64,000 nucleotides of DNA from Pelomonas sp. Root405 (GCF_001425165.1 NZ_LMDU01000011.1:558058-622057), one strand, 5' to 3'; shown: positions 1 to 12,812, counted from the stretch's first letter. The notes: generated by a model from the letters alone, not told the origin. Translations and numbers: made by a program.

Positions 1-1251
<1,251 letters not shown>

Positions 1252-1273
1252 GCCGCTAACTCGCCAGGCGCGC

Positions 1274-2266
1274 ATGCCCCTCGGCACCCTAGACCGCACA
1301 CCCCCGCCGTTCTTCCGCCAGGGTCCGTCGGCGCTGACCAAGCTCGCGCTGTGCTCGGCGCTGGCGCTGTTCATGATGGTGGCGGATGCCCGCTTCAAGC
1401 TGATGCAGCCGGTGCGCGCCGGCTTCGCCCTCGTGCTGCACCCGGTGCAACGCCTGCTGCTGACACCGGTAGATGCCTGGGAGACGGCCGGCGACTACCT
1501 ACGCGGTACCCAGCGCGCCATGGCAGCCGAGGACCAGGCTCGCCGCCAGCTCAGTGCACAGGCCGAGCGCCTGTCGCGCGCGGAAGCGCTTCAGACCGAG
1601 AACGACCGGCTGCGCAAGTTGCTGGGCCTGGTGCCTTCGCTGAGCGTGCCGGCCATCCCTGCCGAGGTGCTGTTCGAGGCGCCCGACCCGTTCTCGCGCC
1701 GCGTGGTGCTCGACCGCGGCGCGACGGTCGGCGTCACCGCCGGCGCGCCTGTCATCAACGAGGCCGGCGTCCTGGGGCAGGTGACGCGCGTCTACCCGCT
1801 GTCCGCCGAAGTCACGCTGCTGACCGACAAGGAGGCCGCCATCCCGCTGCTGAACGCACGCACCCAGATGCGCAACGCCGCCGCCGGCCGGGCCGACGGC
1901 GCGGGCATGGAACTGCGCTTCCTGGCTGCGAATTCGGACGTGAAGGTCGGCGATGTGATGACGACCTCGGGGCTGGACGGCGTCTATCCGCCGGGCTTGC
2001 CGGTCGCCAAAGTCAGCGCCGTCGAGCGGCGCGGCGACTCCAGCTTCGCCCAGGTGCTGCTGGCACCCATCGCCCAGCCGGACAGCGCCCGCCACGTGCT
2101 GGTGCTGCTGCCGCAGGACCGACACCTCTCGGCCAAGCGCGAAGCCGATGTGGCTGCAGTCGCCGAAGCGGCATCGGCCGCTGACACCAAGGCCAGCGCT
2201 CGCGCCGCGAAGAAGGTGGAGCGCGCCGAGAAGGCCGCCGCCAAGGCCTCGGGAGCCGCGCCATGA
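1274..2266 (+). CDS. mreC: Rod-shape determining protein MreC
   Basis: Periplasmic scaffold of the elongasome that links MreB and MreD to PBP2. The 330-residue protein has a short cytoplasmic N-terminus, one membrane segment at about residues 21-38, a coiled-coil stretch at about 75-115 (QAERLSRAEALQTENDRL) and the two beta-barrel-like MreC repeats. An Ala/Lys-rich tail of about 30 residues at the C-terminus is a lineage-type extension. The stop overlaps the mreD start as ATGA, implying translational coupling. Confidence 0.95.
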   Translation: MPLGTLDRTPPPFFRQGPSALTKLALCSALALFMMVADARFKLMQPVRAGFALVLHPVQRLLLTPVDAWETAGDYLRGTQRAMAAEDQARRQLSAQAERLSRAEALQTENDRLRKLLGLVPSLSVPAIPAEVLFEAPDPFSRRVVLDRGATVGVTAGAPVINEAGVLGQVTRVYPLSAEVTLLTDKEAAIPLLNARTQMRNAAAGRADGAGMELRFLAANSDVKVGDVMTTSGLDGVYPPGLPVAKVSAVERRGDSSFAQVLLAPIAQPDSARHVLVLLPQDRHLSAKREADVAAVAEAASAADTKASARAAKKVERAEKAAAKASGAAP

Positions 2267-2784
2267 TCATGCCGCGCGCCGCCGACCAGCTGCTGCTGCC
2301 GGCCAACCCCTGGTTCATCGCCTTCACGCTGATCGTCGCCCTGATGATCGACATGGTGCCGGCCGGTCGGCATGCGGCCATGCCGGACGTGCTGGCCGTG
2401 GTGCTGGTGTTCTGGGGCGTGCATCAGCCCAGGCGCGTCGGCGTGCTGTGGGCCTTTGTGTTCGGCCTGCTCGTCGACGTGCATGACGGCGCGCTGCTCG
2501 GCCAGCACGCGCTGGCCTACAGCGCCCTGAGCTTCGGCGCGATCATGCTGCACCGCCGCCTGACCTGGTTCCCGCTCGGCGCGCAGGCGGTGCAGGTCCT
2601 GCCGCTGTTCTTCGGCGCCCATGCACTGGCGCTGGTCGTGCGAATGATCGTCGGCGGCATGTGGCCGGGCTGGGGCGTGCTGCTGGCGCCGGTGTTCGAG
2701 GCCGCGCTGTGGCCGGTGATCAGCGTGCTGCTGCTGGCGCCGCAGCGCCGCGCGCCGGACCGCGACGCGAACCGCCCGCTCTGA
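2263..2784 (+). CDS. mreD: Rod-shape determining membrane protein MreD
   Basis: Polytopic inner-membrane partner of MreC, 173 residues with about five hydrophobic segments and the family-like stretch FGLLVDVHDGALLGQHAL. ATG 2263 overlaps the mreC stop; a second ATG at 2269 is possible. MreD is poorly conserved, so the assignment rests on topology, length and its fixed place between mreC and mrdA. The following PBP2 gene starts 14 bp after the stop. Confidence 0.92.
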   Translation: MIMPRAADQLLLPANPWFIAFTLIVALMIDMVPAGRHAAMPDVLAVVLVFWGVHQPRRVGVLWAFVFGLLVDVHDGALLGQHALAYSALSFGAIMLHRRLTWFPLGAQAVQVLPLFFGAHALALVVRMIVGGMWPGWGVLLAPVFEAALWPVISVLLLAPQRRAPDRDANRPL

Positions 2785-2798
2785 CAGCGCCCTCAGCC

Positions 2799-4814
2799 GT
2801 GGTCGTCCTCAAGAACCTCCCCCAGGAGCTGTCGCGGTTTCGCATGCGCGTGCTGGCCGCCGCGGCCTTCGTGCTGTTTTGCTTCGGGCTGTTGGTGGCC
2901 CGTCTGGTCTGGCTGCAGGTCATCCAGCACGATGACCTGGCGGCCCGCGCCGAGTCGAATCGCATTGCCATCGTGCCCATCGTGCCCAACCGCGGCCTGA
3001 TCAAGGACCGCAACGGCGTCGTGCTGGCCAGCAACTATTCGGCCTATACGCTGGAGATCAACCCCGAAAAGGTGGTCGACCTCGACGCCACCATCGAAGC
3101 ACTCGGCGAGATCCTGGACATTCAGCCACGCGACAAGCGCCGCTTCAAGCGCCTGATGGACGAAGCCAAGCACACCGACTCGCTGCCCATCCGCACCAAG
3201 CTGACCGACGAGGAGGTCGCCCGCTTCACGGCCCAGCGCTATCGCTTTCCGGGCGTGGAGATCAAGGCGCGGCTGTTCCGCTCCTACCCGCTCGGCGACG
3301 TCGGCGCCCACCTGATCGGCTACATCGGCCGCATCAATCAGGCCGAGAAGAAGCAGATGGAGGATTGGGAGGAGGAGGACCTGGCCAACTACCGTGGCAC
3401 CGAATACATCGGTAAGCTCGGTCTGGAGCAGGCCTATGAGCGTGAGCTGCATGGCATCACCGGATTCGAGCAGGTCGAGACCAGCGCGGGCGGCCGCGCG
3501 GTGCGCCGCCTGGACCACCGCCCACCGACGCCCGGCAACACGCTGAATCTGTCCATCGATATCAAGCTGCAGGCCCTGGTGGAGCGGCTGTTCGGCGAGC
3601 GCCGCGGCGCGCTGGTGGCCATCGACCCGCGCAACGGCGAGGTGCTCGCCTTCGTGTCCAAGCCGACCTTCGACCCCAACCTCTTCGTCGACGGCATCGA
3701 CGCCGATTCCTGGCGCGAGCTCAACGAGGACATCGACAAGCCGCTGCTCAACCGCGCGCTGCGCGGCACCTACCCGCCCGGCTCGACCTTCAAGCCGCTG
3801 ATGGCCATGGCCGCACTGACCAGCGGCAAGCGCGGGCCGAACGTCGTCATCCAGGACAACCTGACCTACAGCTTCGGTGGACGCACCTTCGGCAGCCCGG
3901 AGGCCGACCGGCCCGGCCCCAAGGACATGCGCCTGGCCATCGTCGGCTCGTCCAATGTCTACTTCTACAGCCTGGCCAACGAGATGGGTGTGGACCTGAT
4001 CCATGACGAGCTGGCACCCTTCGGCCTGGGCCGCAAGACCGAGATCGACGTGCAGGGCGAGGTCACCGGCGTGCTCCCCTCACAGGACTGGAAGCGCCGC
4101 TATTTCGCCAAGAATCCGGCGAACCAGAAGTGGTTCCCGGGCGAGACCATTTCGCTGGGCATCGGCCAGGGCTACAACAGCTTCACGATGCTGCAGATGG
4201 CCAATGCCTATGCCATCGTCGCCTCGGGCGGCCAGCGCTACCGCCCGCGCCTGGTGCGCGAGATCGAGGATGTCGTGCGCCATGAGCAGCGCCGTACCGC
4301 CAGTGACGCGCTGACCCCGCTGCCGCTGCGGCCTGCCGATGTGGACGTCATCCGCAACGCGATGGGCGGCGTGACGCTGGAAGGCACGTCGCGCCAGGTC
4401 TTCCTTGGCGCGAGCTATCTGAGCGGCGGCAAGACCGGCACCGCTCAGGCCGTCGGTCTGCGCGCCGGCGAGCGCTACAGCGCCATCAAGGCCGACGAAC
4501 GCAAACGCGACCACTCCCTCTACGTCGCCTTCGCGCCGGTGGACCAGCCGAGCGTCGCGCTGGCCGTCATCGTCGAGAACGCCGGCTGGGGCTCCGCGGC
4601 CGCCGCACCGATTGCGCGCCGCGTGTTCGACTACCTGCTGGCCGGCGTCTACCCCAGCGAGGAAGACATTGCCAAGACGCAGCTGGGCCAGACCTACGCG
4701 CCCATCGGCACGCCGCGCAAGGTGGCTGACGTGCCGCTGCTGCCACCGAGCCAGGCCGCATCTGCGGTGACGGCAGCTGCGGCGTCCGCACCGGCTTCAG
4801 GAGCTTCGCGATGA
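2799..4814 (+). CDS. mrdA: Penicillin-binding protein 2, elongasome transpeptidase
   Basis: Class B PBP that cross-links peptidoglycan during rod elongation and activates RodA. The product is 671 residues from GTG 2799 (VVVLKNLPQELSRF). This start is preferred over ATG 2844 because residues before the membrane anchor at about 17-40 match the usual N-terminal length of the family. The pedestal domain is followed by the transpeptidase domain: SxxK is S329-TFK, an SSN-type motif is seen in VGSSNVYF, and KTGT begins at K545. The frame extends upstream inside mreD, but that part is not expected to be translated. It overlaps rodA by ATGA. Confidence 0.95.
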   Translation: MVVLKNLPQELSRFRMRVLAAAAFVLFCFGLLVARLVWLQVIQHDDLAARAESNRIAIVPIVPNRGLIKDRNGVVLASNYSAYTLEINPEKVVDLDATIEALGEILDIQPRDKRRFKRLMDEAKHTDSLPIRTKLTDEEVARFTAQRYRFPGVEIKARLFRSYPLGDVGAHLIGYIGRINQAEKKQMEDWEEEDLANYRGTEYIGKLGLEQAYERELHGITGFEQVETSAGGRAVRRLDHRPPTPGNTLNLSIDIKLQALVERLFGERRGALVAIDPRNGEVLAFVSKPTFDPNLFVDGIDADSWRELNEDIDKPLLNRALRGTYPPGSTFKPLMAMAALTSGKRGPNVVIQDNLTYSFGGRTFGSPEADRPGPKDMRLAIVGSSNVYFYSLANEMGVDLIHDELAPFGLGRKTEIDVQGEVTGVLPSQDWKRRYFAKNPANQKWFPGETISLGIGQGYNSFTMLQMANAYAIVASGGQRYRPRLVREIEDVVRHEQRRTASDALTPLPLRPADVDVIRNAMGGVTLEGTSRQVFLGASYLSGGKTGTAQAVGLRAGERYSAIKADERKRDHSLYVAFAPVDQPSVALAVIVENAGWGSAAAAPIARRVFDYLLAGVYPSEEDIAKTQLGQTYAPIGTPRKVADVPLLPPSQAASAVTAAAASAPASGASR

Positions 4815-5965
4815 CCGTCTTCGAGCGCCCGCCGCTGTGGCAACGCGTGAAGCCCTGGCTCAGCGGCCTGGACGCACCGCTGCTGCTGGCCATCGTCTGG
4901 ATGTGCGGCTGGGGGCTGCTGTGCATGTACTCGGCCGGTTATGACCATGGCACGCGGTTCGTCGACCATGCGCGCAACATGGGGCTGGCGCTGGGCCTGA
5001 TGTACATCGTCTCGCGCGTGCCGCCGCAGACGCTGATGGCCCTGGCCGTGCCGCTGTACACGCTCGGCATCGCGCTGCTCATCGCCACGGCGCTCTTCGG
5101 CGTCAGCAAGAAGGGGGCGACGCGCTGGCTCAGCGTCGGCGTGACGCAGATCCAGCCGTCCGAGCTGCTCAAGCTGGCCACGCCGCTGATGCTGGCCTGG
5201 TGGTTCCAGAAGCGCGAGGGCTTGCTGCGCTGGCCGGACTTCATCGCCGCCTTCGCGCTGCTGCTGCTGCCCTTCCTGCTGATCGCCAAGCAGCCCGACC
5301 TCGGCACCGGCATCCTGGTGCTGGCCGCTGGGCTGTATGTCATCTTCTTCGCCGGCCTGCCCTGGAAACTCATCGTGCCCGCGGTCGTGCTGGCGGCCGC
5401 CGGTATCACGGCGCTGGTGCTGAGCGAGGACCAGATCTGCCAGCCCGAGGTGACCTGGCCCCTGCTGAAGCCCTATCAGAAGACCCGTGTCTGCACCCTG
5501 CTCGACCCGACCAAGGACCCGCTCGGCAAAGGCTTCCACATCATCCAGGGCGAGATCGCCATCGGCTCCGGCGGCCTCACGGGCAAAGGCTTCATGCAGG
5601 GCACGCAGACGCACCTGGAGTTCATCCCCGAGCGCACGACGGACTTCATCTTCGCGGCCTTCGGCGAGGAGTTCGGACTGATGGGCGCACTGGCGCTGCT
5701 GGCCGGCTTTTCGGCGCTGATCCTGCGCGGGTTGATGATCGCGTCGGATGCACCGACGCTGTTCGGTCGGCTGATGGCGGGCGCGGTGACGCTGAGCTTC
5801 TTCACCTATGTCTTCGTCAACATGGGCATGGTCAGCGGCATCCTCCCCGTCGTGGGCGTGCCCCTGCCCTTCATCAGCTATGGCGGCACGGCCATGGTGA
5901 CGCTGGGCCTGTCACTCGGCCTGCTGCTGTCCATCGCGCGCGCCAAGAAGCTGGTCAAAACGTAG
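4811..5965 (+). CDS. rodA: Rod-shape SEDS glycosyltransferase RodA
   Basis: SEDS-family peptidoglycan glycosyltransferase that polymerises lipid II with PBP2. It has 384 residues, about ten membrane segments, and family motifs in KKGATRWLSVG, IQPSELLKL, KQPDLGTG and, near the C-terminus, GIPLPFISYGG-like VPLPFISYGGTA. ATG 4811 overlaps the mrdA stop. The 3' end overlaps the convergent histidine kinase gene by 11 bp (5955-5965), so no terminator separates the two units. Confidence 0.96.
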   Translation: MTVFERPPLWQRVKPWLSGLDAPLLLAIVWMCGWGLLCMYSAGYDHGTRFVDHARNMGLALGLMYIVSRVPPQTLMALAVPLYTLGIALLIATALFGVSKKGATRWLSVGVTQIQPSELLKLATPLMLAWWFQKREGLLRWPDFIAAFALLLLPFLLIAKQPDLGTGILVLAAGLYVIFFAGLPWKLIVPAVVLAAAGITALVLSEDQICQPEVTWPLLKPYQKTRVCTLLDPTKDPLGKGFHIIQGEIAIGSGGLTGKGFMQGTQTHLEFIPERTTDFIFAAFGEEFGLMGALALLAGFSALILRGLMIASDAPTLFGRLMAGAVTLSFFTYVFVNMGMVSGILPVVGVPLPFISYGGTAMVTLGLSLGLLLSIARAKKLVKT

Positions 5966-7493
5966 CAGCAGGCACCGCTTGGAAGCGGATCGTGAAGCGC
6001 GCGCCCGGCCCCTGGCCATCGGGCGATTCACCGCCCGCAGCGCGGCGCACACGGGTGTCGTCCAGCGTCAGCTCGGCCTCGTGCTGCTGCACGATTTCCT
6101 GCACGATGGCCAGGCCCAGGCCCGAGCCTTCGGCGCCGCTTCCCAGCGAGCGGTAGAAGGGCTGGAAGACCTTGTCCCGCTCCGCCGGTGCGATGCCCGG
6201 CCCGGTGTCCTCGACCTGCAGCACGATGACCTGGCCGAAGGGGTCCTCGACGATGCGCACCGTCACGAGCCCGCCCGCGGGGGTGTAGAGCAAGGCGTTG
6301 TCGACCAGGTTGCGGATCAGCTCGCCAATCAGCACCGGCTGGCCCTGCACGCGCAACCGGCTGTCGTCCGGCGCAACGCCGTCGTAGCCCAGGTCGATGC
6401 GCCGCTCCAGCGCGCGCGGCACGAAGTCGCGCACCGTGTCGATGGCGATCTCGGCCAGGTTGACCGGCTCACGCCGCATGGCCTGCTCGGCGTCCTCGGC
6501 GCGCGCCATGGACAGCAGCTGGTTGACCATGTGCGCTGCACGCTCGCTGGCCCGGGCGATGTGGGCCAGCGAGCGCTTGAGTTCCTCGGGCGAGGCACGG
6601 CCGGCGTCGATCTCGCGCTGGATCAGCTCGGCCTGGGTGCGTAGGCCCGCCAGCGGTGTCTTCAGCTGATGCGCCGCATCGGCAAGGAAATGCTTCTGGC
6701 GGCTCATCGACAGGTCCAGCCGCATCAGCAGGTCGTTGATGGCCTGAACCAGCGGCGCCACCTCATCGGGCACGCGCTGTTCATCGATGGGTGACAGGTC
6801 TGAACTCTCGCGCGAGCGGATGCGCCGCTGCAACTCGTTCAGCGGCGAGATGCCGCGTGCCAGCGCCAGCCAGACCAGCAGCACCGCGAGCGGCAGGATG
6901 ACGAACTGCGGCAGGATGACACCCTTGATGATCTCGTTGGTCAGCCGCGCGCGCTTGCCCAGGGTCTCGGCCACCTGCACGAGCATGGTCTTGGTCGAGC
7001 CGGCCTGGCCCTCGGGCGACACCCAGAGGTAGGCCACGCGCACGGCATCGGTGCCGACCTCGTCGTCGCGGAAATGCAGTTCCCAGGGGACGACGGGCGC
7101 GTCCTCCGACGGCACAGGCAGGCTCGCATCGCCGCTGAGCAGCTCGCCGCGCACGCCGAGTACCTGGTAGAAAACCGTGTCCGACGCGTCCGCTCGCAGC
7201 AGCGCCGCCGCCTCCGGCACCAGCGCATAGCGGTCGCGGCCCTTGGCCGGCGCGGACTCGGCCGCGACTTGCAGCCCCAGGCTGCGCGCCACCTCGCCCA
7301 GTTCGCGGTCATAGGGCCGGCTGGCGATGCCCTGGGCCACCAACCAGGTCAGCGCGACGCTGATCGGCCAGATCAGCAACAGCGGCGCAAGCATCCAATC
7401 GAGGATCTCGCCGAACAGCGAGCCCTGGGCCGCAGGGGCGCCCGCCCGAGCCATCGAGCCCTGCTCGGGGCTGGCGCCGTCCTTGTTGGGCAT
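5955..7493 (-). CDS. Sensor histidine kinase, TctE/QseC-like
   Basis: Membrane histidine kinase of 512 residues. Order: membrane segment about 35-55, periplasmic sensor of roughly 130 residues, second membrane segment about 190-212, HAMP linker, HisKA with phospho-acceptor H275 ([13 protein letters not shown]), and an HATPase_c domain with the G-box VEDTGPGIA and [10 protein letters not shown]. The layout and its partner match TctE-type kinases, which in related bacteria respond to tricarboxylates, but the ligand cannot be read from sequence. The start codon directly abuts the stop of the response-regulator gene, so the two are co-translated. Confidence 0.92.
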   Translation of the reverse strand: MPNKDGASPEQGSMARAGAPAAQGSLFGEILDWMLAPLLLIWPISVALTWLVAQGIASRPYDRELGEVARSLGLQVAAESAPAKGRDRYALVPEAAALLRADASDTVFYQVLGVRGELLSGDASLPVPSEDAPVVPWELHFRDDEVGTDAVRVAYLWVSPEGQAGSTKTMLVQVAETLGKRARLTNEIIKGVILPQFVILPLAVLLVWLALARGISPLNELQRRIRSRESSDLSPIDEQRVPDEVAPLVQAINDLLMRLDLSMSRQKHFLADAAHQLKTPLAGLRTQAELIQREIDAGRASPEELKRSLAHIARASERAAHMVNQLLSMARAEDAEQAMRREPVNLAEIAIDTVRDFVPRALERRIDLGYDGVAPDDSRLRVQGQPVLIGELIRNLVDNALLYTPAGGLVTVRIVEDPFGQVIVLQVEDTGPGIAPAERDKVFQPFYRSLGSGAEGSGLGLAIVQEIVQQHEAELTLDDTRVRRAAGGESPDGQGPGARFTIRFQAVPAATF

Positions 7494-8165
7494 CTAGGAG
7501 GCGATCTTTTCCAGGCAGTAGCCCAGGCCACGCACGGTCGCGATGCGGATCGGCCCCTGCTCGATCTTCTTGCGCAGCCGGTGGATGTAGACCTCGATGG
7601 CGTTGTTCGAGACCTCCTCGCCCCACTCGCACAGGCGCTCGACCAGCTGGTCCTTGCTGACCAGCCGACCGGCGCGCTGCAGCAGCACTTCCAGCAGCGA
7701 CAGCTCGCGCGCCGAAAGCTCCAGCATCTGGTCATTGATGTAGGCCACGCGCCCGGTCGCGTCGAAGGTCAGCGGGCCGTGCTTGATGACGCTGCTGGCC
7801 GTGCCCAGCCCGCGTCGAGTCAATGCCCGCACTCGCGCCTCCAGCTCCTGCAGCGAGAAGGGCTTGGCCATGTAGTCGTCCGCGCCCAGATCCAGGCCCT
7901 TGACGCGTTGCTCGACGCTGTCGGCCGCTGTCAGGATGCGCACCGGCATCGTCGAACCGCGGGCGCGCAACTTGCGCAGCACTTCCAACCCATGCAGTCG
8001 CGGCAGGCCGAGGTCGAGGATGACGAGGTCGAAGTCGTGCGTGGCCAAGGCGGAGTCCGCCTCAGTACCGCTGCTGACGCGATCCACCGCGTAACCCGAC
8101 GCGCGCAGCGCACGCAACAGCCCATCAGCCAGCACTTGGTCGTCTTCGGCAATCAGGATGCGCAT
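7494..8165 (-). CDS. OmpR-family response regulator, TctD-like
   Basis: DNA-binding response regulator of 223 residues. The receiver has acidic residues D8/D9, phospho-acceptor D51 (VILDLGLP) and K101 (AKPF). The C-terminal winged helix ([14 protein letters not shown] to [10 protein letters not shown]) is OmpR/PhoB type. It is the first gene of the pair, transcribed away from recA, and its 5' leader contains a perfect 12-bp hairpin at 8201-8229. Targets are unknown; the neighbouring kinase is the obvious partner. Confidence 0.93.
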   Translation of the reverse strand: MRILIAEDDQVLADGLLRALRASGYAVDRVSSGTEADSALATHDFDLVILDLGLPRLHGLEVLRKLRARGSTMPVRILTAADSVEQRVKGLDLGADDYMAKPFSLQELEARVRALTRRGLGTASSVIKHGPLTFDATGRVAYINDQMLELSARELSLLEVLLQRAGRLVSKDQLVERLCEWGEEVSNNAIEVYIHRLRKKIEQGPIRIATVRGLGYCLEKIAS

Positions 8166-8200
8166 GGTTTTTTGTCTCCGCCGCCGATGTTAGGTGTTGA

Positions 8201-8229
8201 GCAGGTGGCTCACGCATTGAGCCACCTGC
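8201..8229. repeat. Perfect 12-bp inverted repeat between the regulator gene and recA
   Basis: GCAGGTGGCTCA (8201-8212) and TGAGCCACCTGC (8218-8229) are exact reverse complements separated by CGCAT. No T-run follows on either strand, so it is not a typical intrinsic terminator. It lies 36 bp upstream of the response-regulator start and 60 bp upstream of the recA LexA box. It could be a protein-binding operator or a leader hairpin. Confidence 0.85.
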
Positions 8230-8288
8230 CGCCTAGCATGCTCATCAATCCTGACGCTGCGGGCTGCCGCAGATCGAGGGACAAACCA

Positions 8289-8317
8289 CTGTACAAACCT
8301 ACAGCTTGCCCCATAAT
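8289..8317 (+). promoter_or_regulatory. recA promoter with LexA (SOS) box
   Basis: CTGTACAAACCTACAG at 8289-8304 fits the proteobacterial LexA pattern CTGT-N8-ACAG exactly. CATAAT at 8312-8317 is a good -10, and CTGTAC at 8289-8294 sits 17 bp upstream as a weak -35, so the LexA box covers the -35. LexA would therefore block RNA polymerase directly. The recA start is 26 bp after the -10. Confidence 0.85.
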
Positions 8318-8342
8318 TCAGCCATTCCCTACGGAGATTCGC

Positions 8343-9380
8343 ATGGACGCCCCCGTCAAAGCCCTGAACACCGAAAAAGCCAAGGCCCTGCAGGCCGCCC
8401 TCGCCCAGATCGAAAAGCAGTTCGGCAAGGGTTCGATCATGCGGCTCGGCGAAGGCGAGGTGATCGAAGACATCCAGGTCGTCTCCACCGGCTCGCTGGG
8501 CCTGGACATCGCCCTGGGCGTCGGCGGCCTGCCGCGCGGCCGCGTCGTCGAGATCTACGGCCCCGAATCGTCGGGCAAGACGACGCTGACGCTGCAGGTC
8601 ATCGCCGAGATGCAGAAGCTGCAAGGCACCTGCGCCTTCATCGACGCCGAGCACGCCCTGGACATCCAGTACGCGCAGAAGCTCGGCGTCAATCTGCAGG
8701 AACTGCTGATCAGCCAGCCTGACACCGGTGAGCAGGCGCTTGAGATCGTCGACGCCCTGGTGCGCTCAGGTTCGGTGGACCTCATCGTCATCGACTCGGT
8801 CGCGGCGCTGACCCCCAAGGCCGAGCTCGAAGGCGAAATGGGCGACAGCCTGCCGGGACTGCAGGCCCGCCTGATGAGCCAGGCGCTGCGCAAGCTGACC
8901 GCCACGATCAAGAAGACCAACTGCATGGTCATCTTCATCAACCAGATTCGCATGAAGATCGGCGTCATGTTCGGCTCGCCCGAAACGACCACCGGCGGCA
9001 ATGCGCTCAAGTTTTACGCCTCCGTGCGCCTGGACATCCGCCGCATCGGCTCCATCAAGAAGGGCGAGGAAGTCATCGGCTCCGAGACCAAGGTCAAGGT
9101 CGTCAAGAACAAGGTCAGCCCGCCGTTCAAGACGGCCGAGTTCGACATCCTCTACGGCGAGGGCATCAGCCGCGAGGGCGAGATCGTCGACATGGGCGTC
9201 GTCGCCAAGATCGTCGAGAAGTCGGGGTCGTGGTACGCCTACCAAGGCGAAAAGATCGGCCAGGGCAAGGACAACGCCCGCGAGTTCCTGCGCGAGAACG
9301 TCGATGTCGCCCGCGAGATCGAAAACAAGATCCGTGAATCGCTGGGTGTTGCGCTGCTGACCACAGCCGCGCCGGAGTAA
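8343..9380 (+). CDS. recA: Recombinase RecA
   Basis: DNA strand-exchange ATPase and co-protease for LexA cleavage. It has 345 residues, with Walker A GPESSGKT at 73-80, Walker [11 protein letters not shown], and the family blocks [18 protein letters not shown] and [12 protein letters not shown]. The frame is open far upstream, but ATG 8343 is the true start: it follows ACGGAGA as ribosome site and gives the standard N-terminus. The usual acidic C-terminal tail is short here (ALLTTAAPE). recX follows after 19 bp. Confidence 0.98.
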   Translation: MDAPVKALNTEKAKALQAALAQIEKQFGKGSIMRLGEGEVIEDIQVVSTGSLGLDIALGVGGLPRGRVVEIYGPESSGKTTLTLQVIAEMQKLQGTCAFIDAEHALDIQYAQKLGVNLQELLISQPDTGEQALEIVDALVRSGSVDLIVIDSVAALTPKAELEGEMGDSLPGLQARLMSQALRKLTATIKKTNCMVIFINQIRMKIGVMFGSPETTTGGNALKFYASVRLDIRRIGSIKKGEEVIGSETKVKVVKNKVSPPFKTAEFDILYGEGISREGEIVDMGVVAKIVEKSGSWYAYQGEKIGQGKDNAREFLRENVDVAREIENKIRESLGVALLTTAAPE

Positions 9381-9399
9381 GGCTTCAGCGCCGACCGCC

Positions 9400-9915
9400 G
9401 TGGCGCGTGCGCCCCTCTCGCTGAAGGCCCGCGCCATTGGCCTGTTGGCCCAGCGCGAACAAAGCCGTGCCGAACTCAGGCGCAAGCTGCTCAGAATTGA
9501 GCAGCAGCAGCGGGCACGACGCGCCGAAGCCGACCGAGCCGGCGGCGAAAGCAGCGCCACGGCTGTCGAGGACGCGCCGGAATCCACCGACAAAGTCATC
9601 GAGGCGCTCCTCGACAGCCTCACCGCCGATGGCTACCTCGATGAAAACCGCTTCGTCGAGTCCCGCGTGCATGTACGCGCCAGCCGTTTTGGCGCGCAGC
9701 GCATCCAGCAGGAGCTGGCGCAGCACGGTTTGAAACTGGATGCGGAGCAGCAGGCGGCGCTGCGGGCGACAGAGCTGGACCGCGCTCGCGAGGTCTGGCT
9801 GAGGCGTTTCGGCGCCGAGCCGTCTCGTGATGTGACAGAACAGGCTCGGCAAAGCCGTTTCCTGCTGGCGCGCGGATTTGCGCCCGATCTGGTGCGCCGC
9901 TTGCTGAAGGCCTAA
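9400..9915 (+). CDS. recX: RecA regulatory protein RecX
   Basis: Modulator that caps or inhibits RecA filaments. It has 171 residues starting at GTG 9400. The three-helix repeats are visible: LAQREQSRAELRRKL at the N-terminus, DGYLDENRFVESRV in the middle and FLLARGFAPDLVRRLL at the end. A charged insertion of about 30 residues (roughly 37-65) separates the first repeat from the core. Its position directly after recA supports the call, and it probably shares the SOS promoter. Confidence 0.93.
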   Translation: MARAPLSLKARAIGLLAQREQSRAELRRKLLRIEQQQRARRAEADRAGGESSATAVEDAPESTDKVIEALLDSLTADGYLDENRFVESRVHVRASRFGAQRIQQELAQHGLKLDAEQQAALRATELDRAREVWLRRFGAEPSRDVTEQARQSRFLLARGFAPDLVRRLLKA

Positions 9916-10088
9916 GGGCCGCTTGACCGAGCGCGCAGGGGTAGTTTTCACCCTCCGTGCTACATTGCCGCCTGCCCCAAAACGGCGGTTCACCCGGTTA
10001 CAAGCGCCTTGCCTCCACGGCAAACAGCGGTACGAGCCCGGCGAACACCGTCCCGGCATCGGCCGGTCGTTCTGCCCAATTCCCGTCC

Positions 10089-10720
10089 ATGCCTGCCGTC
10101 CACCCGTCCATCACGCGCCGCCTGCTGCACCGCCGCGCACTCGATGTGCAGGTGTTTGCACGCGATGACGGATTGTTCGATGTCGAAGCCGGCTTGGTTG
10201 ACACGAAGACGCATGACGTCCCTCTTGCCGGCGAAGCCCGCAAGGCCGGCGATCCCATCCACGAGATGCGCCTGCACCTGACTGTGGACGCCGGGCTGAC
10301 GATCACGGCCGCAAGCTCCGAGATGTTGTGGATGCCCTATCCCGGCAATTGCGACGAGCACGGCGGGGCCTACGCCCGCCTCGCCGGCCTGAACCTGATG
10401 AAGGGTTTCCGCCAGGCGGTCAACGAGCGCCTGGCTGGAACCCGCGGCTGTACTCATCTGACCGAGTTGTGCCAGGTACTGCCCACCGCCGTCATCCAGG
10501 CCATGGCCGGCTCCGTGATCGATACGCGCGAAGGTGACGCGGCCGGCAATCCGCCTTTCCAGCTCGACCGCTGCCACGCCCTGCGCCGCGATGGCGCAGC
10601 CGTCGCCAAGTTCTATCCGCGCTGGCACACCGATGCCGCCGAGCCGGCACCCGGTAGCTCCCCGGGACACCCGAGCCAGCCACAACCGATTCCTGACTTC
10701 CCGACCCGAGAGACCCAGCC

Positions 10721-10724
<4 letters not shown>
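10089..10724 (+). CDS. DUF2889 domain protein
   Basis: A 211-residue cytosolic protein of unknown function belonging to the DUF2889 family: it begins by matching [20 protein letters not shown] and continues with the conserved block [11 protein letters not shown] 10089 is chosen because the domain begins right after it; the frame is open further upstream. No signal peptide or membrane segment is present. The stop overlaps sucC by ATGA, so expression is probably coupled to succinyl-CoA synthetase, but this does not establish a role. The last 35 residues are Pro-rich and low in complexity. Confidence 0.85.
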
Positions 10725-11881
<1,157 letters not shown>

Positions 11882-11899
11882 AGCCCAGGAGAACAAGAC

Positions 11900-12793
11900 A
11901 TGTCGATCTACATCAACAAAGACACCAAGGTCATCACCCAGGGCATCACGGGCAAGACTGGCCAGTTCCACACGCTGGGCTGCCAGGCCTACGCCAACGG
12001 CAAGAACGCCTTCGTCGCGGGCGTGAACCCGAAGAAGGCCGGCGAAAAGTTCAGCGAGATCCCCATCTACGCGACCGTCAAGGAAGCGGCTGGCCAGACC
12101 GGCGCGACCGTGTCGGTCATCTACGTGCCGCCCGCGGGCGCTGCGGCCGCGATCTGGGAAGCCGTCGAGGCCGACCTGGACCTGGCGATCTGCATCACCG
12201 AAGGCATCCCCGTACGGGACATGCTGGAGGTGCGCAACAAGATGAAGGCCAAGGAAGCAGCCGGCGGCAAGCGCACGCTGCTGTTGGGCCCCAACTGCCC
12301 GGGCCTGATCACGCCGGAAGAAATCAAGATCGGCATCATGCCGGGCCACATCCACCGCAAGGGCCGCATCGGCGTCGTCTCGCGCTCGGGCACGCTGACC
12401 TATGAAGCCGTGGCCCAGTTGACCGAGATCGGCCTGGGTCAATCCAGCGCTGTTGGCATCGGCGGCGACCCGATCAACGGCTTGAAGCACATCGACGTGA
12501 TGCAGGCCTTCAACGACGACCCGGACACCGACGCCGTCATCATGATCGGCGAGATCGGTGGCCCGGACGAGGCGGAAGCCGCGCGCTGGTGCAAGGCCAA
12601 CATGAAAAAGCCCATCGTCGGCTTCATCGCAGGTGTCACTGCCCCCCCCGGCAAGCGCATGGGCCACGCCGGCGCGCTGATCTCGGGCGGTGCCGACACG
12701 GCCGACGCCAAGCTGGCCATCATGGAGGAGTGCGGCTTCACGATCACGCGCAACCCGTCCGAGATGGCCAAGCTGCTCAAGGCCTTGCTGTAA
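11900..12793 (+). CDS. sucD: Succinyl-CoA synthetase alpha subunit
   Basis: CoA-binding subunit that carries the phospho-histidine intermediate. The 297-residue product contains the Rossmann CoA-binding start ([12 protein letters not shown]), [12 protein letters not shown] and the active-site His in [10 protein letters not shown]. It is complete, co-directional with sucC and followed by a strong intrinsic terminator at 12813-12846, which ends the operon. Confidence 0.98.
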   Translation: MSIYINKDTKVITQGITGKTGQFHTLGCQAYANGKNAFVAGVNPKKAGEKFSEIPIYATVKEAAGQTGATVSVIYVPPAGAAAAIWEAVEADLDLAICITEGIPVRDMLEVRNKMKAKEAAGGKRTLLLGPNCPGLITPEEIKIGIMPGHIHRKGRIGVVSRSGTLTYEAVAQLTEIGLGQSSAVGIGGDPINGLKHIDVMQAFNDDPDTDAVIMIGEIGGPDEAEAARWCKANMKKPIVGFIAGVTAPPGKRMGHAGALISGGADTADAKLAIMEECGFTITRNPSEMAKLLKALL

Positions 12794-12812
12794 GCGGCTT
12801 GCTCCAACAAGC

